A stretch of DNA of 64,000 nucleotides from Cumulibacter manganitolerans. GTDB taxonomy: Bacteria > Actinomycetota > Actinomycetes > Mycobacteriales > Antricoccaceae. The notes beneath the pieces were generated by a model. It was not told where the DNA came from. It saw nothing but the letters and a program-made list of their open reading frames with translations, and made no database searches. Where the stretch lies: NCBI RefSeq assembly GCF_009602465.1, contig NZ_WBKP01000007.1, forward strand, positions 1-64,000, in the 5' to 3' direction. The translations under genes were made by a program, and so were the position numbers. Of the stretch, positions 42,473 through 50,770 are shown one piece after another (position 1 is the stretch's first letter; each line of letters opens with the position of its first letter).

Positions 42473-43513
42473 GTGACCGCGCCGCACCGGTATGCGCAGG
42501 ACGAGCTGAGCGAGCAGGTCGCCGCGCTGCTCGGCTGCGACGACAGACAGCGGACCCTGCTGCGGCGGCTGCACGCCAACGCCGGCGTCGACTTCCGCAG
42601 CACGGCGCTCCCCATCGAGCGGTACGCCGCCCTCGACGACTTCGGAGCGGCCAACGACGCCTTCATCGAGAGCGCCGTCGAGCTCGGCGTGCGGGCCGTC
42701 GGTGCGGCCCTCGAGGCGGCCGGCCTAGAGCCGCGCGACGTCGACCTGTTCGCCTGCGCCACCGTCACCGGGCTCGCGGTTCCGTCCCTCGACGCGCGCA
42801 TCGCCGCCCTGCTGGGCATGCGCACCGACGTGAAGCGGCTGCCCATCGTCGGCCTGGGCTGTGTGGCCGGCGCCGCCGGGGTCGCTCGCGTGAACGATCA
42901 TCTGCGTGGGCGGCCGAACGAGACCGCCGTGCTGCTGGCGGTCGAGATCTGCAGCCTGACCGTGCAGCGTGACGACCTCTCGCCGGCGAACCTCGTCGCC
43001 AGCGGGCTGTTCGGTGACGGTGCCGCCGCCGCGGTGCTCACCGGGGGCGACCGCGCCGACCGCTCGCCGGTGCGGATCGTCGACAGCCGCAGCAGGCTGT
43101 ACGCCGGGACCGAGCAGGCGATGGGCTGGACGGTCACCGGCGCCGGCCTGCGGATCGTGCTCGGCGTCGAGGTTCCCGAGCTCGTGCGCCGCGAGGTGGG
43201 CCCGGACGTCGACCACTTCCTGTCGAGCCACGGCCTGCGCCGCGCCGACATCGGCTGGTGGGTCGCACACCCCGGCGGACCCAAGGTGCTCGAGGCGATG
43301 CAGCAGGCCCTCGGCCTGGACCGCGGCGACCTGGCGGTCACCTGGCGATCGCTCGCGGACGTCGGCAACCTCTCGTCGGCGTCCGTGCTGCACGTGCTGG
43401 CCGATACCCTGCACCACCGGCCGCCCGAGCCGGGGGCCCTGGGCCTGATGCTCGCGATGGGGCCCGGATTCTGCCTCGAGATGGTGCTGCTCGAGGCGGC
43501 GGACCGCTCGTGA
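42473..43513 (+). CDS. Type III polyketide synthase (SrsA-like)
   Basis: A homodimeric chalcone-synthase-fold ketosynthase that condenses a starter acyl-CoA with malonyl-CoA units. From GTG 42473 the protein is 346 residues. The catalytic triad is intact: C130 (IVGLGCVAG), H266 ([10 protein letters not shown]) and N299 (GNLSSAS). Relatives are about 350-370 residues long, and similarity seems to extend to GILACRGV upstream. An unusual CTG at 42446 could therefore be the true start; no Shine-Dalgarno is evident for either. It heads an operon with ICMT-like and FAD genes, each overlapping by 4 bp, as in srsABC, which makes alkylresorcinol-derived phenolic lipids. Confidence 0.9.
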   Translation: MTAPHRYAQDELSEQVAALLGCDDRQRTLLRRLHANAGVDFRSTALPIERYAALDDFGAANDAFIESAVELGVRAVGAALEAAGLEPRDVDLFACATVTGLAVPSLDARIAALLGMRTDVKRLPIVGLGCVAGAAGVARVNDHLRGRPNETAVLLAVEICSLTVQRDDLSPANLVASGLFGDGAAAAVLTGGDRADRSPVRIVDSRSRLYAGTEQAMGWTVTGAGLRIVLGVEVPELVRREVGPDVDHFLSSHGLRRADIGWWVAHPGGPKVLEAMQQALGLDRGDLAVTWRSLADVGNLSSASVLHVLADTLHHRPPEPGALGLMLAMGPGFCLEMVLLEAADRS

Positions 43514-44022
43514 GCGAGGTGTGGTTCACCGCGCTGGTGCTGGCCGTCGGCCTCGAGCGGGTGGCCGAGCTGATCGTCAGCTCGCGCAACGCGGCGTGGT
43601 CGCTCGCGCGTGGCGGTGTCGAGTCCGGGCGTGGCCACTACCCGTTCATGGTGGTGCTGCACACCGGTCTGCTGGTGGCCGCGGTCGCCGAGGTGTGGCT
43701 GCTCGATCGCCCGTTCCGCTGGTGGGGCTGGGTGGCGCTGGTCGTGGTGCTGCTGGCGCAGCTGCTGCGCTGGTGGTGCATCAGCACTCTCGGGCGTCAG
43801 TGGACGACGCGGGTCGTCGTCGTGCCGGGCGCCCGGCGCGTCGGTTCGGGCCCGTACCGGTTCGTCGCGCACCCCAACTACGTCGCCGTCGTGGCCGAAG
43901 GCGCCGCGTTGCCGCTGGTCCACTCGGCCTGGATGACCGCGCTGGCGTTCACCGTCCTCAACGCGGTCCTGCTGCGGACCCGGCTGGCGGCGGAGCGTGC
44001 GGCGCTGCGCGAGCTGGTATGA
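43510..44022 (+). CDS. Isoprenylcysteine carboxyl methyltransferase-like protein (SrsB-like)
   Basis: A 170-residue membrane methyltransferase with about four helices and the ICMT/PEMT signature [23 protein letters not shown] near the C-terminus, followed by [11 protein letters not shown]. It binds SAM; bacterial members methylate lipids or quinols rather than protein. In the srs operon of Streptomyces griseus the equivalent enzyme O-methylates the alkylresorcinol. GTG overlaps the polyketide synthase stop and its stop overlaps the FAD gene start, indicating coupled translation. Confidence 0.86.
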   Translation: MSEVWFTALVLAVGLERVAELIVSSRNAAWSLARGGVESGRGHYPFMVVLHTGLLVAAVAEVWLLDRPFRWWGWVALVVVLLAQLLRWWCISTLGRQWTTRVVVVPGARRVGSGPYRFVAHPNYVAVVAEGAALPLVHSAWMTALAFTVLNAVLLRTRLAAERAALRELV

Positions 44023-45074
44023 GCGTCGACCTGCTCGTCGTCGGCGGCGGACCGGTCGGGCTGGTGACCGCGCTGCTGGCCTCCCGCGCCGGGCTGTCGG
44101 CGGAGGTCGTCGAGGCCCGCCGGCCGCCGATCGACAAGGCGTGCGGCGAGGGGCTGATGCCGGCCGGCGTCGCCCGGCTCGCGGCTCTCGGGATCGACCC
44201 GCCCGGCATGCCGATCCGCGGCATCCGCTACCAGGCGGGGGAGCAGGCCGCCGAAGCTCGTTTCCGCGGCGGCCCGGGCCGGGGCGTACGCCGCACCGTA
44301 TTGATGGCGGAGCTCGATCGCGCGGCGTCCGAGCACGGCGTGCCGGTCCGCCGCGGCACCGTCGTCGGCGTCGTCGCGGGGCCGAGCGCGGTCACCGTGC
44401 ACTTGCGCGACGGCGCCGCCCGCACCGCGGCGTACGTCGTGGGCGCCGACGGCCTGCACTCGACGCTCCGCCGCCTCTCCGGGCTCGGGTCGGGCGACCC
44501 TCGTGTGCGGGCTGCCGGGGGTGGACGCCGGTGGGGCGTGCGGCAGCACTTCGCGGTACCGCCGTGGAGCGAGCTGGTGGAGGTGCATTGGGCGCGGCAT
44601 GCCGAGGCCTACGTGACGCCGGTCGCGAACGACCTGGTCGGCGTCGCCGTGCTCAGTGCCCGGCGCGCGCCGTTCGCGACGCAGCTCGCGTGGTTCCCCG
44701 AGCTGCGGGAGCGGCTGGTCGCGGCGGAGGCCGGACGCCCTCGGGGTGCCGGGCCGCTGCGCCAGCGCACCCTCGCCCGCAGCCGCGGCCGCGTCGCGCT
44801 CGTCGGCGACGCGGCCGGCTATGTCGACGCGCTGACGGGCGAGGGCCTGAGCGTCGGCTTCGCGCAGGCCGCCGAGCTGGTCGACGCCCTGCGGCGGGGG
44901 TCGCTGCGGGACTACGAACGACGATGGCGGCGCGTTGTCCGCCGCAGCAGCCTGCTGACCGGCGGGCTGCTGGCGGCGTCGCGATTCCCGCCGTCGCGGC
45001 GGTTGATCGTCCCTGCCGCGCAACGCCTGCCGGCGGTGTTCGGCGCGCTCGTGAACACCGCGGCGCGCGGCTGA
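44019..45074 (+). CDS. FAD-dependent aromatic hydroxylase/oxidoreductase (SrsC-like)
   Basis: A 351-residue flavoprotein: FAD motif VVGGGPVGL at 7-15, DKACGEGLMPAGV typical of the geranylgeranyl-reductase/hydroxylase group, YVVGADGLHSTLRR (DG motif) and the second FAD motif RVALVGDAAGYVDALTGEGLSVGF. It likely hydroxylates the methylated resorcinol ring to a quinone in a pathway parallel to srsC; reduction of a prenyl chain is the alternative given its family. It is last in the operon and ends 5 bp before the convergent VOC gene. Confidence 0.86.
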   Translation: MSVDLLVVGGGPVGLVTALLASRAGLSAEVVEARRPPIDKACGEGLMPAGVARLAALGIDPPGMPIRGIRYQAGEQAAEARFRGGPGRGVRRTVLMAELDRAASEHGVPVRRGTVVGVVAGPSAVTVHLRDGAARTAAYVVGADGLHSTLRRLSGLGSGDPRVRAAGGGRRWGVRQHFAVPPWSELVEVHWARHAEAYVTPVANDLVGVAVLSARRAPFATQLAWFPELRERLVAAEAGRPRGAGPLRQRTLARSRGRVALVGDAAGYVDALTGEGLSVGFAQAAELVDALRRGSLRDYERRWRRVVRRSSLLTGGLLAASRFPPSRRLIVPAAQRLPAVFGALVNTAARG

Positions 45075-45078
45075 GCGC

Positions 45079-45519
45079 TCAGCCCAGCCGCTGCGCGAGT
45101 GCGACGATGATGCCCTCGGGGCCGCGCACGTAGGCCATCCGCCAGATGCCTCCGTACTCGCCGATCCCGCCGACCAGCCGGTACCCATCGGCTCCGACGC
45201 GGTCCACGGCTTCCTGGATGTCGTCGACCTCGAGCGCGACGCTCCGGATGCCCAGCCAGGTCGCCATCGCGTCGGGGTCGCCGGGCACGTGCGCGGGCCG
45301 CTCGAAGCTCGACAGCTCGACGGAGCTGCCACCCCCCGGCGGGCTGAGCATCACGATCTCGGTGCGCGCGCCGGGGATGCCGGTCACCGTGTCCAGGAAG
45401 GCCCCCTCCACGGCGGTCCGCCCCTCGACCTCGAGGCCGAGCGCCACGAAGAAGGCCGTCGCGGCGTCGAGGTCGGCGACCGTGATGCCGACGTGGTCGA
45501 GGCGCGGGCTGCGGTCCAC
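45079..45519 (-). CDS. VOC (glyoxalase-like) protein, methylmalonyl-CoA epimerase-like fold
   Basis: A 146-residue VOC protein: LDHVGITVADLDAATAFFVALGLEVEGR, VELSSFERP, SVALEVDDIQEAVDRV and a final strand in RGPEGIIVALAQ. The last metal-ligand glutamate is replaced (ALAQ), so the site may not bind metal in the usual way. It follows the hydrolase gene by 12 bp in a minus-strand operon. The substrate is unknown. Confidence 0.83.
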   Translation of the reverse strand: MDRSPRLDHVGITVADLDAATAFFVALGLEVEGRTAVEGAFLDTVTGIPGARTEIVMLSPPGGGSSVELSSFERPAHVPGDPDAMATWLGIRSVALEVDDIQEAVDRVGADGYRLVGGIGEYGGIWRMAYVRGPEGIIVALAQRLG

Positions 45520-45531
45520 GGAGGCGGCCCG

Positions 45532-46614
45532 TCAGCGTCCGAGCGAGTAGTTGAACGCCCGGATGTCCTCCGCCGTCGAGTCGTTGACCTCCGGAGCGCT
45601 CGCGGGCGCGACGAGCAGGTCTGCCGCGTGGGTCGTGCCAGGCACGATGCGGCCGCGCGCGCTCACGCCCGCCGCCCACAGCTTCTGCAGGAAGCTCAGT
45701 CCCTCGTCGCGGAGCGGGTCGAGCTGGTTCACCGAGATGACCGTGGGCGGGAAGCCCGCGAGATCCTCCGACGAGGCGTACCACGGCCACGCGGTCGGCT
45801 CGGTCCGGTTGGCCCCCTGCGGGTCGTACGCCGCGACCAGCAACGCCATCATGTCGGTACGCAGGAAGTAGCCGTTGTTCTCGAACAGCGAGGTGAGCTC
45901 GGCCGGCGGGTCGTCGTACGCGCCGGAGATGTAGGGGCATTCGGCGTAGAGGCCGGCGATGCGGTCGATCCAGCCTTCGCGGTCGGCCCGGATCGCCGTC
46001 GCGAGCGTCAGGTTGCCGCCGCCGGACTCTCCGGAGACGATCAGGTGGCTGATGCCGAGCTCGTCGGCGTGGTCGAGCGTGTGACGCAGGCCGGCGACGC
46101 AGTCGTCGAGACCCGCGGGGTAGGGGTAGGGGCCGAGTGCGCCGGCGCCGTTGCGGTACTCGACGCCGACGACGACCATGCCCGCGGCGGCCTGGCGGTC
46201 GCGCCACCACACGTACTCCGGGTTCGCCGCCGCCAGCAGCACCATGCCGCCGCCGTGGATGTGGTACACGCCCGGGAGCGGCCCCTCGGCGTCCGCCGGC
46301 CGGTGGATGTACAGCGTGATCTCGTTGTCGCCGTCCCCGCTCAGCGTCCGGGTCTCGCGGACGACGCCCCGCACCGGCGGCACCTTCTCGAAGATGCCGG
46401 CGAACAGCCCCGCGAAGCCGACCTCCGCGGCGTCCACGAAGCCGAGGACCTGCTCGGTCGGCGCGTCCGGTCCGAACGGCGGGGGCTCGCCGTTGGTGTC
46501 CAGCCCCACCGCGGCGAGAGTGGCGAGGATGCGCGGATCCATCCGCGGGTCGGTGGCGATGGTGCGGTTCGGGTCGCCGAGACGACCCGGGAGCTGCGGT
46601 GTGGTCACGGTCAC
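45532..46614 (-). CDS. Hormone-sensitive-lipase-type alpha/beta hydrolase
   Basis: A 360-residue cytosolic esterase of the HSL family. It has the oxyanion motif HGGG at 120-123 (VYHIHGGGMVL), the nucleophile S197 in VSGESGGGNL, an aspartate in SVNQLDPLRDEG and a histidine in PGTTHAADLL. A cap region of about 100 residues precedes the HGGG. GTG 46614 follows AGGAG. It lies in a three-gene unit with the upstream PPOX gene (29-bp gap) and the VOC gene downstream. Confidence 0.9.
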   Translation of the reverse strand: MTVTTPQLPGRLGDPNRTIATDPRMDPRILATLAAVGLDTNGEPPPFGPDAPTEQVLGFVDAAEVGFAGLFAGIFEKVPPVRGVVRETRTLSGDGDNEITLYIHRPADAEGPLPGVYHIHGGGMVLLAAANPEYVWWRDRQAAAGMVVVGVEYRNGAGALGPYPYPAGLDDCVAGLRHTLDHADELGISHLIVSGESGGGNLTLATAIRADREGWIDRIAGLYAECPYISGAYDDPPAELTSLFENNGYFLRTDMMALLVAAYDPQGANRTEPTAWPWYASSEDLAGFPPTVISVNQLDPLRDEGLSFLQKLWAAGVSARGRIVPGTTHAADLLVAPASAPEVNDSTAEDIRAFNYSLGR

Positions 46615-46643
46615 TCCTGACGTCGGTGGTCGTCAGTCAAGCA

Positions 46644-47129
46644 CTATTGATCCAAGGCGTCGAGCCGCTCCGCGACATCCGCCGGGAAGCCCCCGGTGGC
46701 CAGCGGCCCCCACCGGGTCGGGGTGAGCCGCAGCAGGGACTTGTTCTGCACGCGCATCGCCGCGCGGTACTCCGCCCAATCGGGGTGCTCCCCGGCCAGG
46801 CAGCGGTAGTAGTCGACCAGCGCGTCCTCGGCCTCCGGCATGTGCAGCACCTCGAGGTCGCCGTCGATCTGCACCCACGGTCCCTGGAACTCGTCGCTGA
46901 GCACCAGCACGGAGCCGCGCGCCCGGCGCTCGGCGTTGCGCGTCTTCGCGCGCGCCGGGTAGGTCGAGGAGATGATCCGTCCCTCGTGATCGACCCCGCC
47001 GGTGACGGGGGAGAGCTGTGGACGGCCGTCCGCACGCTCGGTCACCCAGATCATGTGGTGGCGTGGGCGGACGAAGTCGAGCAGCCCGGTGAGGTCCACC
47101 TTCGTGTTCGTTGCGACAGTTCTGGCCAT
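46644..47129 (-). CDS. PPOX class, probably F420-dependent, oxidoreductase
   Basis: A 161-residue split-beta-barrel protein resembling mycobacterial Rv1155-type enzymes: LLDFVRPRHHMIWVTERADGRPQLSPV, GRIISSTYPARAKTRNAERR (cofactor-binding loop) and AAMRVQNKSLLRLTPTRWGP. It probably binds F420H2 or FMN; the substrate is unknown. It is first gene of a minus-strand trio and divergent from the ParA gene. Confidence 0.86.
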   Translation of the reverse strand: MARTVATNTKVDLTGLLDFVRPRHHMIWVTERADGRPQLSPVTGGVDHEGRIISSTYPARAKTRNAERRARGSVLVLSDEFQGPWVQIDGDLEVLHMPEAEDALVDYYRCLAGEHPDWAEYRAAMRVQNKSLLRLTPTRWGPLATGGFPADVAERLDALDQ

Positions 47130-47245
47130 GCGGCCAGTCTTGCACTGCGCGCGAGCGAGATCACGCGAGGCGTGGTTGGAGATCGCGATGTACGCGGGGG
47201 AGACTGGAGCCGACTTCGCTTCGCCCGTCCCGTTCGAGGAGCCCC

Positions 47246-48040
47246 ATGGCCGCCAAGGCGCCGACCATCTTCGCCATCGCCAACCAGAAGGGCGGCGTCG
47301 CGAAGACGACGACGACCATCTCGCTCGGTGTCGCGCTGCACGACCTGGGCTTCCGAGTGCTGCTGGTCGACCTCGACGCGCAGGCGTGCATGACGTTCTC
47401 GCTCGGGACCGACCCGGACGCCCTCGAGGTCTCCGTGCACGAGGTGCTGACCGGGGGCCGCGGGGCCGCCGACGCCATCGTGACGACCGAGGACGGCCCC
47501 GATCTGCTGCCGGCGAACATCGACCTGGCGGCGGCCGAGGCCATGCTGCTGACCCGCACCGGCCGCGAGTACGCGTTGCGGACCGCGCTCGACGATCTCG
47601 CCGAGGCCGGCGCGGCGTACGACTTCATCCTGCTCGACTGCCCGCCCTCGCTCGGCGTCCTGACCGTCAACGCGCTGACCGCGGCCGGCGAGGTGATCGT
47701 GCCGCTGCAGTGCGAGACCCTCTCGCACCGCGGCGTGGGGCAGCTGCTCGAGACGATCGCCGACGTCCGGAAGATGACCAACCGTGCTCTGCGGCTGCGC
47801 GGTGTCATCCCCACCATGTTCGATGGCCGTACGACGCACTCGCGGGACGTCCTGGCGGACGTCGCCGAGCGGTACGACGTCGCCGTCCTGGAGCCGCCGA
47901 TCGCGCGGTCGATACGGTTCGCCGAGGCGCCGGCCGCCGGTCGGTCCATCCTGCGGTCCGGCGGCGGCCGCACCCGAGGCGCGGCGGCGTACCGCGAGCA
48001 CGCAGAGGCGTTGGCCGGCGGCCGACGGAAGGGACGATGA
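47246..48040 (+). CDS. ParA/MinD-type ATPase
   Basis: A 264-residue deviant Walker A ATPase: KGGVAKTT at 15-22, the Walker A' DLDAQACMTFSLG, and the switch motif LLDCPPSLGVLTVNAL. It matches chromosomal ParA-like orphans with no ParB gene beside it. Instead, a zinc-ribbon protein gene overlaps its stop. Such orphan ParA proteins may position complexes other than the chromosome. GAGGAG precedes ATG 47246. Confidence 0.88.
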   Translation: MAAKAPTIFAIANQKGGVAKTTTTISLGVALHDLGFRVLLVDLDAQACMTFSLGTDPDALEVSVHEVLTGGRGAADAIVTTEDGPDLLPANIDLAAAEAMLLTRTGREYALRTALDDLAEAGAAYDFILLDCPPSLGVLTVNALTAAGEVIVPLQCETLSHRGVGQLLETIADVRKMTNRALRLRGVIPTMFDGRTTHSRDVLADVAERYDVAVLEPPIARSIRFAEAPAAGRSILRSGGGRTRGAAAYREHAEALAGGRRKGR

Positions 48041-48447
48041 TGGCGAAGCACACCGATTTCGGCCGGCTCGGGCGCGGCGGCCAGGCGGCCCCGACGCGTC
48101 GCAAGGACGCCCGGGCGGCGCTGTTCACCGAGCAGCCGGAGACCCTGCCGGTCGACGCGGCCGAGGACGTCGCACCGGCTCACCGTGCCGAGCCCGCGGT
48201 CGTGGCGACCGCTCCGGCGCCGGAGGTGCCGGACCAGCCGCCGTCCGGCGCGCTCGACGCGGGATGGTTCGTGCTGGACTGCTCGGCGTGCCACACCCCC
48301 TCGCGGATGGGGCTGCTCGCGCTGATGTTCGCGGCCGTGCCGAGCGTCCACGTGCCGTTCCTGCGCCCCGACTACCCGTCGCTGATGCGCTGCCCGCGCT
48401 GCCACGCCTACCGCTGGGTCAACGTGCGGTTCGACCTCGACCTCTGA
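48037..48447 (+). CDS. Zinc-ribbon protein paired with ParA
   Basis: A 136-residue protein with a charged, Ala/Pro-rich, probably disordered N-terminal 80 residues. A compact C-terminal domain holds two CxxC pairs (CSACHTPSRM and CPRCHAYRW) that likely bind one zinc ion. The start overlaps the ParA stop by 4 bp (a second ATG lies 3 bp on), so it is coupled and is a likely partner of the ATPase. The function is unknown. Confidence 0.82.
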   Translation: MMAKHTDFGRLGRGGQAAPTRRKDARAALFTEQPETLPVDAAEDVAPAHRAEPAVVATAPAPEVPDQPPSGALDAGWFVLDCSACHTPSRMGLLALMFAAVPSVHVPFLRPDYPSLMRCPRCHAYRWVNVRFDLDL

Positions 48448-48467
48448 TCGGTGACCGGGAAGGTGGC

Positions 48468-48914
48468 ATGCCGATGCGGCTGAGCGACACGGCGGCGACG
48501 GGCCGCCTCGAGGCGGCCGAGCACGGCGTGCTCGGCACGGTGCATGCCGAGCGGGGCGTCGACACGGTCCCCGTCGTGTACGCCGTCGACGGCGGCGCGG
48601 TGGGCATCCCGATCGACCGGATCAAAGGCAAGCGGGCCGGTCTGCTGCAGCGGGAGCGCAACCTCTCCGCAGATCCTCGCGCGAGCCTGCTCGTCGAGCA
48701 CTGGGACCGCTCGGACTGGAGCCGCCTGTGGTGGGTGCGCGCGACGCTGCGGTGGGATCCGACCCCGGGAGCGATCCGCGAGGACCGGCTGTCGAGCAGG
48801 CTCGCGGAGCGGTTCGAGCAGTATCGCGACGCACCGTTCGACCGGATCCTGGTGCTTCGTGTCGTCGCCGTTGCCGGCTGGACGGCCAGGCGTGCGGCGG
48901 GCGGTACACCGTGA
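48468..48914 (+). CDS. PPOX class F420-dependent oxidoreductase, TIGR03668 type
   Basis: A 148-residue split-barrel flavin/F420 protein with family hallmarks GVLGTVHAERGVDTVPVVYAV, IDRIKGKRAGLLQRERNL, DPRASLLVEHWD and DWSRLWWVRATLRW. These match the TIGR03668 group of putative F420 enzymes. The function is unknown. It follows the zinc-ribbon gene by 20 bp and overlaps the SRPBCC start by one base (TGATG). Confidence 0.86.
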   Translation: MPMRLSDTAATGRLEAAEHGVLGTVHAERGVDTVPVVYAVDGGAVGIPIDRIKGKRAGLLQRERNLSADPRASLLVEHWDRSDWSRLWWVRATLRWDPTPGAIREDRLSSRLAERFEQYRDAPFDRILVLRVVAVAGWTARRAAGGTP

Positions 48915-49309
48915 TGCGGTCGCGCCACCTGAGCTGCGTCGTCGCCGCGTCTCCGGAGGCCGTCTACCGCTATGCCGCCGACCCGGACAACCTGCCGAGG
49001 TGGGCTGCCGGGCTGGCCGCGGCCGAGGTCCGGCGCGACGGTGACGACCTCGTGGTCTGCTCGCCGATGGGCGAGGTGCGGGTTCGGTTCGTCCCCCGCA
49101 ACGACCACGGGATCCTGGACCACGAGGTCGTGCTGCCGACGGGGGAGAGGGTGCTGAACCCGATGCGGGTCGTGGCGCACCCGCACGGCGCGGAGGTCCT
49201 GTTCACCGTGCGCCAGCTGGGCATGACCGACGAGGAGCTCGAGCGCGATGCTGCCGCGGTGGAGCGCGACCTCGACGCGCTTCGCCGCATCGTCGAATCC
49301 CAGCGCTGA
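48914..49309 (+). CDS. SRPBCC family protein
   Basis: A 131-residue START-like protein: SCVVAASPEAVYRYAADPDNLPRWAAGL, VRVRFVPRNDHGILDHEVVLP, TVRQLGMTDEELERDAAAVERDLDALRRIV (C-terminal helix). The ligand is unknown. ATG 48914 shares its first base with the preceding stop; a GTG one codon earlier is possible. Confidence 0.84.
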   Translation: MRSRHLSCVVAASPEAVYRYAADPDNLPRWAAGLAAAEVRRDGDDLVVCSPMGEVRVRFVPRNDHGILDHEVVLPTGERVLNPMRVVAHPHGAEVLFTVRQLGMTDEELERDAAAVERDLDALRRIVESQR

Positions 49310-49345
49310 GGGCGGTACGTCCGGCATTCTGGCTGCGCGTGCCTC

Positions 49346-49373
49346 TTGATCTGTTGCATCCAACATGTATTCT
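49346..49373 (+). promoter_or_regulatory. Sigma-70-type promoter with embedded operator
   Basis: TTGATC at 49346-49351 and TATTCT at 49368-49373 are separated by 16 bp. The spacer carries the inverted repeat TGTTGCATCCAACA at 49352-49365. A site between the -35 and -10 elements would let a dimeric regulator block RNA polymerase. The GntR protein encoded at 50771 is the obvious candidate. Confidence 0.6.
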
Positions 49374-49429
49374 ACGTCTGGTCGTGGACGGATCGAGGCC
49401 GCCACCCGAATCGACGTAGGTGGTGCCGC

Positions 49430-50725
49430 GTGACCCGCACGACCCGTTCCCGACGCAAGCTCGTCGCCGCCCAGCTGTTCTCCGGTGCCGGTATCGCCTC
49501 CGGCTACGCGGTGGGCGGGCTGCTGGCCGAGCAGATCTCCGGCTCCACCGCGATGGCCGGGTTCGCCCAGATGAGCGTGATCCTGGGCGCGGGCCTCGTC
49601 GCCTATCCGCTCGCCGCGCTGGCCGGACGGCGTGGGCGGCGCGTCGCGCTGAGCCTCGGCTTCGGTCTCGGCGTCCTCGGTGCCGCCATCGTGCTCATCG
49701 CGGTCGCCGCGCAGCTCCTGCCGCTGTTTATGCTCGGCATGATGCTGTCCGGGTCGTGCACGGCCGCGGGTCTGCAGGCCCGCTACGCGGCGGTCGACGG
49801 CGTGCCTCCCGCCGGCGCCGGGCGGGCGATGTCGATCGTCGTCTGGGCGACCACGGTCGGGTCGGTGCTCGGTCCGAACATCACCGAGCCCGGAGCGCGG
49901 CTGGGTGCGGCGCTGGGCCTGAATCCGCTCGCCGGACCGTACGTGATCTCGATGAGCGCCTTCGCGATCGCGTCCCTGATCGCCGCCACCCTCGGCCGCG
50001 AGACCAGGACGCAACCGTCGATGAACCGCGCCTCGGTCGAGCCCGGCGGGAGAGCGCCTCGACCGCTGCGGCTCGGGGCCGCCCTACGCCATGCGCTGGC
50101 GCATCCAGTCGCGCTGTTCGCGATGGTCACCATCGTCACCGGCCAGATGATGATGACGAACGTCATGGTCATGACGCCCGTGCACATGGACCACCAGGGG
50201 TTCGCGCTCGGCACCATCGGGATCGTCGTGAGCGTGCACATCGCCGGCATGTACGCGTTGTCGCCGATCTTCGGGTGGGCGGCCGACCGCTGGGGGCCGC
50301 TCGTCGTGATCGCCTGCGGGGCGGCCGTCTTCGCGGTGACGATCGCCCTCGGCGTGATCGATGCGACGGCGCCGGTGTCGTCGATGGGCCTGCTGACCAC
50401 GGCGCTCCTGCTGCTCGGCGTCGGCTGGTCGATGTTCCTGATCGGCGGCTCGGCCTTGCTCACGGCGTCCGTCCCGAGCGAGGCGCGAGTCCCGCTGCAG
50501 GGTGCTTCCGACTCGGCGATGAACCTCGGTGGCGCCGTGATGGCCGCCAGCGCCGGGGCGGTCCAGGCGGCCGGCGGCTTCCTGTGGATCAATCTCATGG
50601 CGACCGCCGTCCTGCTGATCACCCTCCTCTTCGGCGCCCGGGCGCTGCGCGGCGGCGCGCGGGGGAGCGTACTGCCGGGCGGCGCAGCAGCCGGGTCGCC
50701 CGCGCTGTCGGAGCCGGTAGGCTAG
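49430..50725 (+). CDS. MFS transporter
   Basis: A 431-residue major facilitator with 12 helices. It has a GRRGRRVALS loop between helices 2 and 3 and WAADRWGPLVV at the matching place in the second half, plus the glycine-rich GVGWSMFLIGGSALLTASVP. It resembles drug/solute efflux permeases more than sugar importers, but the substrate is unknown. I place the start at GTG 49430, since the open frame upstream contains the promoter. A GntR gene follows after 45 bp. Confidence 0.86.
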   Translation: MTRTTRSRRKLVAAQLFSGAGIASGYAVGGLLAEQISGSTAMAGFAQMSVILGAGLVAYPLAALAGRRGRRVALSLGFGLGVLGAAIVLIAVAAQLLPLFMLGMMLSGSCTAAGLQARYAAVDGVPPAGAGRAMSIVVWATTVGSVLGPNITEPGARLGAALGLNPLAGPYVISMSAFAIASLIAATLGRETRTQPSMNRASVEPGGRAPRPLRLGAALRHALAHPVALFAMVTIVTGQMMMTNVMVMTPVHMDHQGFALGTIGIVVSVHIAGMYALSPIFGWAADRWGPLVVIACGAAVFAVTIALGVIDATAPVSSMGLLTTALLLLGVGWSMFLIGGSALLTASVPSEARVPLQGASDSAMNLGGAVMAASAGAVQAAGGFLWINLMATAVLLITLLFGARALRGGARGSVLPGGAAAGSPALSEPVG

Positions 50726-50770
50726 CCCCGCGGCCGGACCGGCCCCACGGACGGCGAGGAGCGGATCGGT

